The notes beneath the pieces are model-generated. The model saw nothing but the letters and a program-made list of their open reading frames with translations, was not told the DNA's origin and did no database searches. Position numbers and translations under genes: made by a program. This document shows positions 53,646-61,768 of a stretch of 64,000 nucleotides of DNA, piece by piece. Positions within the stretch are counted from its first letter, which is position 1, and each line of letters opens with the position of its first letter. The DNA comes from Rhodoligotrophos sp. CJ14 (lineage in GTDB: Bacteria > Pseudomonadota > Alphaproteobacteria > Rhizobiales > Im1): assembly GCF_038811545.1 (NCBI RefSeq), contig NZ_CP133319.1, positions 1,426,001-1,490,000 of the forward strand, read 5' to 3'.

Positions 53646-55388
53646 GTGTCCTTTGACGTCGTCGCCTCCAGCCGCATCGAAAAGGTCACCTACGATCCCT
53701 GGCGGCATGTCCGCACCGTGGGATTGCAGGCAGGCCTGCTCTGCGTCTTCCTCGCGGCGGTGGGCATTCTTGGCCTGTTCAACAAGCGCCCCATCATCGT
53801 CGGCGAGCTTACTCTCGGCTATGCCGTGCTCGGGCTCGCCTATCTGACGGCCGGCATTCTCGTCGCGCGACAGCGGCTGATGCGGACCAATGGCGGGCTG
53901 CTTCTGGGCGGGCTCGTTGCGGGTCTGATCGCCGCAGCTGTCGTCTCTCTGCTGGCCCTCCTTCTCAGCCTCTACAATATCCGCTGGATCTTCGTATCCC
54001 TCGATCCCCTCCTCCTGAAGATGCTGACCTTCACCTTTTCAGCCCAGGTCGGCATTCCGCTCATGCTGCTGACCGGGGCGGTCCTCGGCGCCGCTGGAGC
54101 AGGCCTCATGCTGCTGCCGGACAGGCTGAGGCTCCCGGTCATCGGCGGGCTCTGCGGTGCCGGCATTGCCGGTCTCTTCCAGGAGATGCTCAGGCCCGTT
54201 CTCGCCAACAGCAGCATCACCAAGCCCCTGCACGACATCATTTACACCTGGACCGGCCTCACCCAGAACGGCGCCATCACCATCTTCGTGATCGTCGCCC
54301 TGGCGATTGCTGCTTGGCAGGCAGTGGGCGGTCGGGTGAAGGCACAATATGCCGAGCTGCCCTCGCCCACGCGCCGCAACCTGCGCTGGGGTTATTTCGC
54401 GCTCGCGGCCGCCCTGTTCGTGCTGTTCCCAGCCTTCGCCGGCAATTTCATCGGCCAGGTTTTCCTCATGGTCGCCCTGTTCACCCTGATGGGCATGGGC
54501 CTCAACCTGGAAGTGGGCCTTGCCGGCCTGCTGGATCTGGGCTTTGTCGCCTTTTACGCGGTCGGCGCCTATGTGACCGGGCTATTGACCGCCGACAGTC
54601 CCTTCGCCCTGGCCCACCTCTCCTATTGGGAAGCGATGCCCATCGCCGTCCTCTGCTCGGTGCTCGTGGGCATTCTGTTCGGCATCCCCGTGCTCAAGGT
54701 TCGCGGCGACTACTTGGCCGTGGCAACCCTCGGACTTGGCGAAATCGTCCGCGTGATCGTGCTCTCCGATGCGGCAGCTCCCCTGCTTGCCGGCGCGAAG
54801 GGCATCTTGCAGATCCCGCGCCCCCAGATCGGCGACTTTCATTTCTCGACACCCGTATCCCTGTTCTATCTCGCCCTGGTGGCCTCTCTCATTGCGGCCT
54901 ATTGCGCCTGGCGGCTCGAGGATTCTCGCCTCGGCCGCGCCTGGAAAGCGATCCGCGATGATGAGGACGTGGCTCAGGCCCTCGGCATCAACCTGATCCA
55001 GGTGAAACTGCTCGCCTATGGCCTGGGCGCCGCCTTCGCCGGACTTGCAGGCTCACTCTTCGCGGTGATGCTCGGCTCGATTTATCCGCACAGCTTCCAG
55101 CTGATCATCTCGATCAACATCCTGGCTCTGATCATCGTCGGCGGCATGGGCAGCCTTCCCGGCGTCGTGGTGGGTGCAGCCGTGCTGATCGGCCTGCCAG
55201 AAATCTTGCGCGAGTTCGGCGAGTTCCGGTTCCTGTTCTATGGGATTGCCATCATCCTGGTCATGCGCATCAAGCCGGAAGGGCTCTGGCCGTCCGCCGC
55301 CAAGCGCCGCGAATTGCAGCTCGACGCCGAGACCCGGGCCGAGCAGACCGCTCCGCACACATCAGCCACCGTTGCCCAGAAGGTCTGA
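53646..55388 (+). CDS. livM: LIV-type ABC transporter permease LivM, long form
   Basis: A 580-residue permease. Its C-terminal 330 residues are a normal LivM (GLNLEVGLAGLLDLGFVAFY, VRGDYLAVATLGLGEI, LGRAWKAIRDDEDVAQALGI). The N-terminal 240 residues add about six membrane helices, as in other large alphaproteobacterial LivM proteins. The GTG start at 53646 has GGAGAAAA upstream. It pairs with LivH. Only four bases separate it from livG. Confidence 0.95.
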   Translation: MSFDVVASSRIEKVTYDPWRHVRTVGLQAGLLCVFLAAVGILGLFNKRPIIVGELTLGYAVLGLAYLTAGILVARQRLMRTNGGLLLGGLVAGLIAAAVVSLLALLLSLYNIRWIFVSLDPLLLKMLTFTFSAQVGIPLMLLTGAVLGAAGAGLMLLPDRLRLPVIGGLCGAGIAGLFQEMLRPVLANSSITKPLHDIIYTWTGLTQNGAITIFVIVALAIAAWQAVGGRVKAQYAELPSPTRRNLRWGYFALAAALFVLFPAFAGNFIGQVFLMVALFTLMGMGLNLEVGLAGLLDLGFVAFYAVGAYVTGLLTADSPFALAHLSYWEAMPIAVLCSVLVGILFGIPVLKVRGDYLAVATLGLGEIVRVIVLSDAAAPLLAGAKGILQIPRPQIGDFHFSTPVSLFYLALVASLIAAYCAWRLEDSRLGRAWKAIRDDEDVAQALGINLIQVKLLAYGLGAAFAGLAGSLFAVMLGSIYPHSFQLIISINILALIIVGGMGSLPGVVVGAAVLIGLPEILREFGEFRFLFYGIAIILVMRIKPEGLWPSAAKRRELQLDAETRAEQTAPHTSATVAQKV

Positions 55389-55391
55389 ACG

Positions 55392-56177
55392 ATGACGACT
55401 GGCCTCCTCACGATGGAGCAGATGACCAAGCGCTTCGGCGGCCTCATTGCCGTCGACGGCCTCGATCTCGACGTTCAGGAACGGTCTATCCACTCCATTA
55501 TCGGACCCAACGGGGCCGGTAAGACCACCGTCTTCAACTGCATCATGGAGTTCTATGAGCCGACTGAGGGCGCGATCTGGTTTGCCGGCGAGCGGATCGA
55601 CGGGGTGACGCCCGACCGGGTCGCAGCCGCTGGCATCAACCGCACCTATCAGAACATCCGGCTGTTCCGCAACCTGACCGCCATCGAGAACATCATGGTG
55701 GGCATGCACATCCACCTCAGATCCAACTGGCTGGGTGCCATCCTCAATACGAAAGCAACCCGGGAAGATGAGCAGGCAGCGCAAGAGGAGGCGCTGCGCA
55801 TTCTTGATTTCGTCGGCCTCCGCGGCCGCGGGGACACCGTGGCGCGCAATCTCGCTTATGGGGAACAGCGACGCCTTGAGATCGGTCGTGCTCTGGCCAC
55901 CAAGCCGCGGCTCCTGCTGCTGGATGAACCCATGGCGGGCATGAACCCCCGCGAAAGCTACGACATGATGAACTTCGTGCGTCGGCTGCGTGACGAGCTC
56001 GGGGTGACGATCCTGCTCATCGAACATTCCATGCGCGTGGTGATGGGAATTTCTGACCGCATCACCGTGCTCGATCATGGCGTGAAGATCGCGGAGGGCA
56101 CGGCCGCCGAAGTGCAAAACAACCCGAAGGTGATCGAAGCCTATCTTGGCACAACCGCGGAGAAAGCTCTGAAATGA
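55392..56177 (+). CDS. livG: LIV-type ABC transporter ATPase LivG
   Basis: A 261-residue ATPase. Walker A is GPNGAGKTT (near residue 36), the signature is LAYGEQRRLEIGRALA and Walker B is LLLLDEPMAGMNPRES, with a final switch His in LLIEHSMRVVM. The C-terminal EAYLG motif is the LivG/F mark. It energises the transporter with LivF. Its stop overlaps the livF start by four bases (ATGA). Confidence 0.97.
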   Translation: MTTGLLTMEQMTKRFGGLIAVDGLDLDVQERSIHSIIGPNGAGKTTVFNCIMEFYEPTEGAIWFAGERIDGVTPDRVAAAGINRTYQNIRLFRNLTAIENIMVGMHIHLRSNWLGAILNTKATREDEQAAQEEALRILDFVGLRGRGDTVARNLAYGEQRRLEIGRALATKPRLLLLDEPMAGMNPRESYDMMNFVRRLRDELGVTILLIEHSMRVVMGISDRITVLDHGVKIAEGTAAEVQNNPKVIEAYLGTTAEKALK

Positions 56178-56944
56178 TGGCCATGGCAGATCTGAGCGCT
56201 GCGCCTCAAGCCGCGCCCATGGGCAATGAAGCGACAACGGCTTTGCTGAGCGTGCGCAATCTGCATGTCTATTATGGCAAGATCCACGCGCTTCAGGGTG
56301 TTTCCCTCAATGTCGGCAAGGATCAGATCGTCACCCTGATCGGTGCCAACGGCGCCGGCAAGACCACCACCTTGCGCGCCATTTCCGGCATTCTCGGCGC
56401 AACCGACGGCGACGTCGTCTACGCCGGTCAGTCGATTACGTCCCTCTCCCCTTTCGCCATTGTCGGCAAAGGCCTCGTCCAAGTTCCAGAAGGCCGGCGC
56501 ATCTTCTCGCGCATGACCGTTGCCGAGAACCTGCGCATTGGCGCCTTCTTGCAGAATGACAAGAAGTGGATCGCCGATACCGAGGCCCGCACCCTCGACA
56601 TGTTCCCGGTGTTGAAGGAGCGGTTCCGCCAGGTGGCCGGCACGCTGTCCGGCGGCGAGCAGCAGATGCTGGCCATGGCCCGCGCGCTCATGTCCAATCC
56701 CAAGGTGCTGCTGCTCGATGAGCCGAGCATGGGGCTCGCGCCGCTGCTCGTACAGAAGATCTTCGAAACCGTCGTTGAGATCCGCAGGCAGGGTGTGGCC
56801 GTGCTGCTGGTCGAGCAGAACGCCTTTCTCGCCCTGCAGATCGCCGACTATGGCTATGTCATCGAAACCGGCCGCATCACGCTCGAAGGGCCGGCCACGC
56901 ATCTTCTCGAAAATCCGCAGGTCAAGGAAGCCTATCTGGGGTGA
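56174..56944 (+). CDS. livF: LIV-type ABC transporter ATPase LivF
   Basis: A 256-residue ATPase with an N-terminal extension of about 25 residues. Walker A is GANGAGKTTTLRAI, the signature LSGGEQQMLAMARALM, Walker B VLLLDEPSMGLAPLL and the switch His is replaced by Gln in LLVEQNAFLAL, as is usual for LivF. It ends KEAYLG. The ATGA overlap with livG couples translation. The SDR gene follows after 12 bases. Confidence 0.97.
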   Translation: MMAMADLSAAPQAAPMGNEATTALLSVRNLHVYYGKIHALQGVSLNVGKDQIVTLIGANGAGKTTTLRAISGILGATDGDVVYAGQSITSLSPFAIVGKGLVQVPEGRRIFSRMTVAENLRIGAFLQNDKKWIADTEARTLDMFPVLKERFRQVAGTLSGGEQQMLAMARALMSNPKVLLLDEPSMGLAPLLVQKIFETVVEIRRQGVAVLLVEQNAFLALQIADYGYVIETGRITLEGPATHLLENPQVKEAYLG

Positions 56945-56956
56945 CGGAGCTGCACC

Positions 56957-57712
56957 ATGACTGTTGAGGGGAAAGGCATTATCATCACCGGCGGCGCCAG
57001 CGGTCTGGGCCTCGCCACAGCGGAAATGCTGGTCGAGCGGAAAGCCCGGCTTGCCATTATCGATATCAATCCCGGCGTGCTCGAGCCTGTCATCGAGCGC
57101 CTCAGCACCAAATCGGGAGCCGAGGTCTTCGGTATCACCGGTGATATCGTGCCCAAGGCCGAAGCCTACCGTCTCTTTGCCAAGGCGGCCGACCGGCTCG
57201 GCAGGGTCGACGGGCTGGTCAACTGCGCCGGTGTCTATCCCCGCAAGGATATCTTGGCCATCGCCGACGAGGATTGGGATCTCGATTTTTCTGTGAATGT
57301 ACGCGGCACCTATAACATGATGGCTGCAGCGGTCGAGAAGATGCGCGGCCAGGACATCAGGGGTACGGTCCGTGGCCGCATCGTCAACATTACCTCGGTG
57401 GACGCCTTCAAGGCGCACCCGAAAAATGCCCACTATGCCGCGACCAAGGCGGCGGTTGCGAGCCTCACCAAATCTTTCGCGGACGCCTTTGCGCCCGATC
57501 AGATCCTCATCAACTCGGTCGCCCCGGCCGGCATCGCCACGGAAAAGGCAAAGGCGGCAGGTTTCTTGGCCGAGCTTGCCTCGCACACGCCACTCGGGCG
57601 CAACGCCCAGCCTGACGATATCGCCGAGTGGATTGTCTTTATGCTGAGCGATGCCAACCGCTACATGACGGGCGAGAATGTGATCGTCAGCGGCGGCTAT
57701 ATCTATGCTTGA
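56957..57712 (+). CDS. Short-chain dehydrogenase/reductase
   Basis: A 251-residue classical SDR. The cofactor motif is ITGGASGLGLA near residue 10, NCAG is present as VNCAGVYPRKD, and the active site is NITSVDAFK with Tyr and Lys in HYAATKAAVASL. It oxidises or reduces an alcohol/ketone using NAD(P); the motif after the first strand (IIDINPG, Asp) favours NAD(H). It lies 12 bases after livF, so it is co-transcribed with the transporter and probably acts on the imported compound or its product. Confidence 0.93.
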   Translation: MTVEGKGIIITGGASGLGLATAEMLVERKARLAIIDINPGVLEPVIERLSTKSGAEVFGITGDIVPKAEAYRLFAKAADRLGRVDGLVNCAGVYPRKDILAIADEDWDLDFSVNVRGTYNMMAAAVEKMRGQDIRGTVRGRIVNITSVDAFKAHPKNAHYAATKAAVASLTKSFADAFAPDQILINSVAPAGIATEKAKAAGFLAELASHTPLGRNAQPDDIAEWIVFMLSDANRYMTGENVIVSGGYIYA

Positions 57713-57745
57713 ACGCCATCATCTATCCCCTGCGAAGGACCTGAC

Positions 57746-58846
57746 ATGAAGCTTGGCCTCTTCAACCTGATGACCCAGCGGGACGCCTCGACCTCGCCCC
57801 GCACCATTGTCGAAGACACCCTGTCCATGGTCAGGCTCGCCGATGAGGTGGGTTTCGATGTCGCCTGGTTCGCCGAGCATCATTTCTCGAACTATTCCGT
57901 CTGTCCCTCACCGCTGATGATGGCCTCCTATGCGGCAGGCGTGACCCGGAAGATCAGGCTCGGCGCGGCGGTCCTTGTCTTGCCGCTCTATGATCCCGTC
58001 CGCCTCGTTCAGGAGCTGGGTCTGCTCGATGTCCAGTCCAACGGGCGCGCGATCATCGGGATCGGCTCGGGCTACCAGCAATATGAGTTCGATCGTTATA
58101 ACCGCCGTCTGGCGGATAAGACCGATCTGATGATGGAGATCTGGGACATCATCGAGATGGGCATGCGGCAAGGCTACATCGCTTATGAGGGCAAGCATTT
58201 CAAAGTGCCCCCCTCTCCCATTGCCTTGCGCTCCCTCCAGCCGGGCGGACCGGAGATCTACGTGACCGGGCTCGACCCGCGCGTGCTCCAGCGGGTGGCA
58301 CGCAGCGGCCACACGCCCTTCATCACCGCCGGCTGGAAGGGCTTTCCCGTTCTTGACGAGATGGCGGCCCAGATCCGCGCCCAATATGCGGCTATGGGCA
58401 TTCCGGCCAGCAAGGTCCCCCTGGGGGTTCAGCAATATGTCTTTGTCACCGACGATAAGGCGGAGGCGCTGGAAATGGCCGAGCGGGCACGCGTGGTGGC
58501 CCGCATCGTCACCGCCATGCGCGCCGGCATTCCCGAGCTCGACGGACATTTCATCAAGGCGCCCCCGATGCCCGATGAACCGCCGCTCGAGAGCATTCGC
58601 GACAATCTCGTGTTCGGTGATGCGCATTACGTCGCCGAGAAGCTCGCCCGCGAAATTCGTGCCCTCGGTACCACCCACCTCTCCTGCTTCATGCAGATTG
58701 GCACGGTGCCCGGTGCCAAGGCGCGTGCCTCGATGGAGCGCTTCGCCGGTGACGTCATTCCTTTACTGGAGAAAGACTTCGGCATGGCCCTGGGCGAGAT
58801 ACATGCCGACCGGGTGCCCGAGTTGACGCGAACGGCGGCGACCTGA
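57746..58846 (+). CDS. Luciferase-like (LLM) flavin-dependent oxidoreductase
   Basis: A 366-residue luciferase-like monooxygenase of TIM-barrel fold. The family marks are DVAWFAEHHFSNYSVCPSP near residue 40, TRKIRLGAAVLVLPLYDPVR, and GRAIIGIGSGYQQYEFDRY. These enzymes use reduced flavin and oxygen to oxidise alkanesulfonates, amines, terpenes or ketones. It follows the SDR gene by 33 bases in the ABC operon. No flavin reductase is adjacent, so reduced flavin must come from elsewhere. A strong hairpin follows. Confidence 0.93.
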   Translation: MKLGLFNLMTQRDASTSPRTIVEDTLSMVRLADEVGFDVAWFAEHHFSNYSVCPSPLMMASYAAGVTRKIRLGAAVLVLPLYDPVRLVQELGLLDVQSNGRAIIGIGSGYQQYEFDRYNRRLADKTDLMMEIWDIIEMGMRQGYIAYEGKHFKVPPSPIALRSLQPGGPEIYVTGLDPRVLQRVARSGHTPFITAGWKGFPVLDEMAAQIRAQYAAMGIPASKVPLGVQQYVFVTDDKAEALEMAERARVVARIVTAMRAGIPELDGHFIKAPPMPDEPPLESIRDNLVFGDAHYVAEKLAREIRALGTTHLSCFMQIGTVPGAKARASMERFAGDVIPLLEKDFGMALGEIHADRVPELTRTAAT

Positions 58847-58865
58847 CGGTCTCAACGTCCCTGCG

Positions 58866-58896
58866 ATGGCAGCAAGCCCTGGCCGCTTGCTGCCAT
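58866..58896. terminator. Bidirectional terminator between the LLM and Rieske genes
   Basis: ATGGCAGCAAG at 58866-58876 pairs perfectly with CTTGCTGCCAT at 58886-58896 around a nine-base loop. It lies between two convergent genes and ends the ABC operon. Confidence 0.75.
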
Positions 58897-58909
58897 GCTT
58901 CGGGCCTTT

Positions 58910-60028
58910 TCAGAGGCCGGTATTGTTCACGACCCAAAGCCCGAGCGCCTGCACCATGTCATCGCGCCACGACAGTGGGCCCGGCTTGTAGAGCACGGAT
59001 GCCAGCGCCTTCTGCTGCTTCTCGAGAATGCCCACATCCTCGCGCCCGACCAGCTCCCAGCGCTCGTAATAGGCCGCGGCTTTTTCGGCGAAATCGGACC
59101 GGCCGAGCATATCCTCGGGAAAGCAGCCGCCGATTTCGACCCTTGAGCGCTCATGCGACACCGGCGTCACATTGAGCCACCACATGGAGTCCTGGGCGAC
59201 GGCAAACTGGCATGTGGGGAAGATCACCGTGAAATAGGTGCCCATCTTGGCATCGTCATCGAGCCCCTCGATGGGCGGAAATGGCGGCGGCGCGCCGGGC
59301 AGCGTGGCGATGCTGCGCCCGCTGATCACCTGGATGCAGATCCAGTCGCCCCGGGTCTCGAGCGTTCTCGATTGCTGCGCGCCCACCGTATTCTTGTGCA
59401 CAATGCCCGTATGGTAGGTCTCCATGGCATTTTCGAGCACGAGTTTCCAGTTGCACGCACCATCCAGCGTGATCTTCCATGTACAACGCATGCGGTCGAG
59501 CCGATGTGAGGCAAAGCGCTGCGGCAAATCCCCCAGATGCTCCAGAAGCGGCTTGGGGCTCCTGGAGAAATTGGCAAAGACAAAGCCGTTCCACCGATCG
59601 AGCGACAAGGGCACCAGCCCATTCTCGACCCGATCGAAGCCCTCGGCATCCTGCATATCGGGGCAGCCATAGAGCCGGCCGTCACTGAAATAGCTCCAGG
59701 CATGGTAGGGACAGATGATCCGGCCGCCGCAATTGCCTTCACCCTCCAGCAGGATCGATCCCCGGTGCCGGCAGTAATTGGCAAAGCAGCGCAAGACCTC
59801 GTCCTTGCCGCGGATGAGCACGATGGGCCCACCGGGCGTGTCGAAGGCGCGGTAATCGCCGGGATTGGGCAGCTGCTCCTCGCGGCACAGGAAGAACCAA
59901 TGCTTCAGGAACAGGTGTTCCCGCTCCCGGGCAAAGATCTCTGGGTCAGTGTAGAACCCGGCCGGCATGGAACGTGCTCGGTTCAGCGGGGCGCTCGCAG
60001 CGGCGAGCTCATCGTGATCAAGCTTCAT
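58910..60028 (-). CDS. Rieske non-haem iron oxygenase, alpha subunit
   Basis: A 372-residue ring-hydroxylating-type oxygenase. The Rieske [2Fe-2S] ligands are Cys86-x-His88 (CRHRG) and Cys106-x2-His109 (CPYHA). The catalytic iron site is in ENAMETYHTGIVHKN (His206, His211) with an acidic ligand near the C-terminus. The type, without a partner beta subunit, resembles monooxygenases for betaines, carnitine or other small substrates more than dioxygenases for biphenyls. GGGAGGGTC supports ATG 60028. No reductase is adjacent. It is convergent with the ABC operon. Confidence 0.92.
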   Translation of the reverse strand: MKLDHDELAAASAPLNRARSMPAGFYTDPEIFAREREHLFLKHWFFLCREEQLPNPGDYRAFDTPGGPIVLIRGKDEVLRCFANYCRHRGSILLEGEGNCGGRIICPYHAWSYFSDGRLYGCPDMQDAEGFDRVENGLVPLSLDRWNGFVFANFSRSPKPLLEHLGDLPQRFASHRLDRMRCTWKITLDGACNWKLVLENAMETYHTGIVHKNTVGAQQSRTLETRGDWICIQVISGRSIATLPGAPPPFPPIEGLDDDAKMGTYFTVIFPTCQFAVAQDSMWWLNVTPVSHERSRVEIGGCFPEDMLGRSDFAEKAAAYYERWELVGREDVGILEKQQKALASVLYKPGPLSWRDDMVQALGLWVVNNTGL

Positions 60029-60150
60029 ATCGACCCTCCCCAACACAAAGATGAGAATGCCTCTAGACCAGGGACGGGTCAATTCATCGCACCAATGAAA
60101 ATGCCCCCCGGAACGGATCCGAAGGGCATCGAGGACAGCGCGTCTTCAGC

Positions 60151-60525
60151 TTACGGCAGAACCACCACCGGTCCTGGCCCCATGCGCCACCAGGGCCTTG
60201 GATAGTAATAGCCTCCATAGAAATAGCCGAATCCGGGGCGACGGACGCGATAACGCGGGCCGTGGGACCGCGGGTTGTAGTACCAGGCGCGATCACGCCG
60301 CACCTGCCGCTTCCAGGCTCGACGATCAGCGCGGCGCTCAGCGCGCCGTTCGGCACGACGCCAATCGATTTGCTGCACGGAGCTCTTTTCGAACCCACCG
60401 GCGATATTGGTCTGAGACAGAACGGTTGAGCTGCCGGTCGCAGCCGAAGCGCCGGTGGCGAGACCGCCAAGCGCGAGCGCTCCAGCAATCAAAGCCGCAA
60501 ATATCTTTGGTTTAGTGGTCGACAT
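60151..60525 (-). CDS. Arg-rich exported protein, unknown function
   Basis: A 124-residue exported protein. The signal peptide is KIFAALIAGALALGGLATGASA (cleavage near residue 28). The middle is very basic (RRAERRAERRADRRAWKRQV), and the C-terminus is Tyr/Gly/Pro/Trp-rich (FGYFYGGYYYPRPWWRMG). Such small exported proteins are common in Hyphomicrobiales with no assigned role. They may bind nucleic acid, polysaccharide or the outer membrane by charge. An inverted repeat and a palindrome lie upstream. Confidence 0.78.
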   Translation of the reverse strand: MSTTKPKIFAALIAGALALGGLATGASAATGSSTVLSQTNIAGGFEKSSVQQIDWRRAERRAERRADRRAWKRQVRRDRAWYYNPRSHGPRYRVRRPGFGYFYGGYYYPRPWWRMGPGPVVVLP

Positions 60526-60552
60526 GACCGATCTCCATCATCGCGAGAGTTA

Positions 60553-60605
60553 AATGATGATACACACATCTCGCGCTTCGAATCATCACTTCGTGTGTAA
60601 TCATT
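60553..60605. repeat. Imperfect inverted repeat upstream of the Arg-rich protein gene
   Basis: AATGATGATACACAC at 60553-60567 mirrors GTGTGTAATCATT at 60593-60605, with two extra bases in the left arm and a 25-base centre. It lies 28-80 bases upstream of the gene start at 60525, in the promoter region, and may be a regulator site. Confidence 0.45.
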
Positions 60606-60639
60606 TGTAATAAATTATGTCACCTGGCGATAAATATGA

Positions 60640-60669
60640 GATGAACGAAGCATTAATGCTTCGTTCATC
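60640..60669. repeat. Perfect 30-base palindrome
   Basis: Positions 60640-60669 are exactly self-complementary, with GATGAACGAAGCATT as the left half. It lies 19 bases beyond the stop of the exported-protein gene at 60689. As RNA it could form a 13-pair stem with a TTAA loop. It may be that gene's terminator, though the flank has only a short T-rich stretch, or a protein-binding site. Confidence 0.85.
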
Positions 60670-60688
60670 CAAATTACTTGGGTAAGGT

Positions 60689-61012
60689 TCATTCCGCACT
60701 TTGGTTGGGCGGCAGGTACTGCCTTTCTCCCTCCTGGTTATAGTGCGTCTCTTCGGCTGTGTTTGCTGGAACCCCCTGGCGATAGGCGAACGGATTCTGC
60801 GCCTCCATCTGGCCGATGCCACTGCCCACGTCATCGACAATGACATCATAGTCGCCCGGCAAGGTCGGCGACGCGCTCTCGAGCCCGAGCGGGATAGCAC
60901 CGATCTGCCCCGTGGGCTGATCCTGCCACTGTGAATCTGCGAAAGCCGCACCGCTTCCGGCGATAGCACCAATGACGAGAACGGGCATAACTCTCAATAC
61001 CAGCGAAGTCAT
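60689..61012 (-). CDS. Small exported acidic protein, unknown function
   Basis: A 107-residue protein with a signal peptide (VMPVLVIGAIAGSGAAFADS, cleavage near residue 25) and a Pro/Gln/Asn-rich, acidic mature part that looks largely disordered (GLESASPTLPGDYDVIVDD, NQEGERQYLPPNQSAE). I do not recognise it. It is followed by a perfect 30-base palindrome. The reading frame is consistent, but no homologue is obvious to me. Confidence 0.6.
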   Translation of the reverse strand: MTSLVLRVMPVLVIGAIAGSGAAFADSQWQDQPTGQIGAIPLGLESASPTLPGDYDVIVDDVGSGIGQMEAQNPFAYRQGVPANTAEETHYNQEGERQYLPPNQSAE

Positions 61013-61228
61013 GAATATCTCCGGGTAGGTTGCTGAAGCCGCCGAGACTATCGACAGTTTCTATCGGAGGAGTTCACACAACACCGGCAATAAACATCGA
61101 ATTTACAAGAGAAATGCTTTTCAATGCGACCGTGCGCTGATTGTCGGCCAGAGGTTGACAGATGCGACCGGGCCCGCGATGCAGAGACGGGGCCGCCACT
61201 GGCGGCGATCATGCGAAGGATATGCGTC

Positions 61229-61630
61229 ATGGAGATCAAGCGCTGCGGTTCGATTCCATCGAGGCCCGGCAAGGCTGGCTGGTTTACGGGCAAGACCTTG
61301 CAGAATCCGGTTTTCGAGACACCGGAACCGGCGCGGGTGCGCGCCACGATCGTGACCTTCGATCCGGGCGCTCGCACGGCTTGGCACACCCATCCCCTTG
61401 GACAGACCCTCTATGTGCTGAGCGGTTGCGGCCGGGCCCAGGTCTGGGGAGAGAAGATCGTCGAAATCCGTGCCGGTGATGTCGTGTGGTTTGCACCCGG
61501 CGAGAAGCATTGGCACGGGGCCGCGCCTGAAACCAGCATGACCCATTTTGCCATGCACGAGGCTCTGAACGGTTCGACCGTCGATTGGCTCGAGGAGGTC
61601 TCGGAGGCGGATTACAACGCGAAACCGTGA
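61229..61630 (+). CDS. Small cupin-domain protein
   Basis: A 133-residue single cupin. Motif 1 is WHTHPLGQTLYVLSGCG and motif 2 is DVVWFAPGEKHWHGA, giving the His/Gln/His metal ligands. Small cupins with HTHPxGQ often act as metal-dependent isomerases, lyases or sensors. ATG 61229 has AAGGA upstream; an open frame from 61124 has no conserved residues. A small hairpin follows. Confidence 0.88.
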   Translation: MEIKRCGSIPSRPGKAGWFTGKTLQNPVFETPEPARVRATIVTFDPGARTAWHTHPLGQTLYVLSGCGRAQVWGEKIVEIRAGDVVWFAPGEKHWHGAAPETSMTHFAMHEALNGSTVDWLEEVSEADYNAKP

Positions 61631-61643
61631 CCGCCGGAGCGGC

Positions 61644-61663
61644 CTGTTGCAAAGAAGCAACAG
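61644..61663 (+). terminator. Hairpin after the cupin gene
   Basis: CTGTTGC at 61644-61650 pairs with GCAACAG at 61657-61663 around AAAGAA. It is short and lacks a T-run. Confidence 0.45.
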
Positions 61664-61737
61664 CCACTCCTCGCGCACGCTGCGTTGCAGCATGTCACCG
61701 AACTGCGATCCAATCGTAAAATAAACCCTCTAGGCAG

Positions 61738-61765
61738 CCCCCATCGAGTATTTGTTTCGAGGGGG
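61738..61765 (+). promoter_or_regulatory. Hairpin occluding the porin ribosome-binding site
   Basis: CCCCC (61738-61742), a bulged A, and TCGA (61744-61747) pair with TCGA (61757-61760) and GGGGG (61761-61765) across a nine-base loop. The right arm is the Shine-Dalgarno GAGGGGG for the ATG at 61769. Closed, it would block initiation. Confidence 0.55.
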
Positions 61766-61768
61766 ATT

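Noticed and set aside
56141-57586. A 481-residue open frame on the minus strand opposite livF and the SDR gene
   Set aside because: It lies antisense to two clear genes with all family motifs, and its composition (repeated Gly, His, Asp, Arg) is typical of frames produced by GC-rich third positions.
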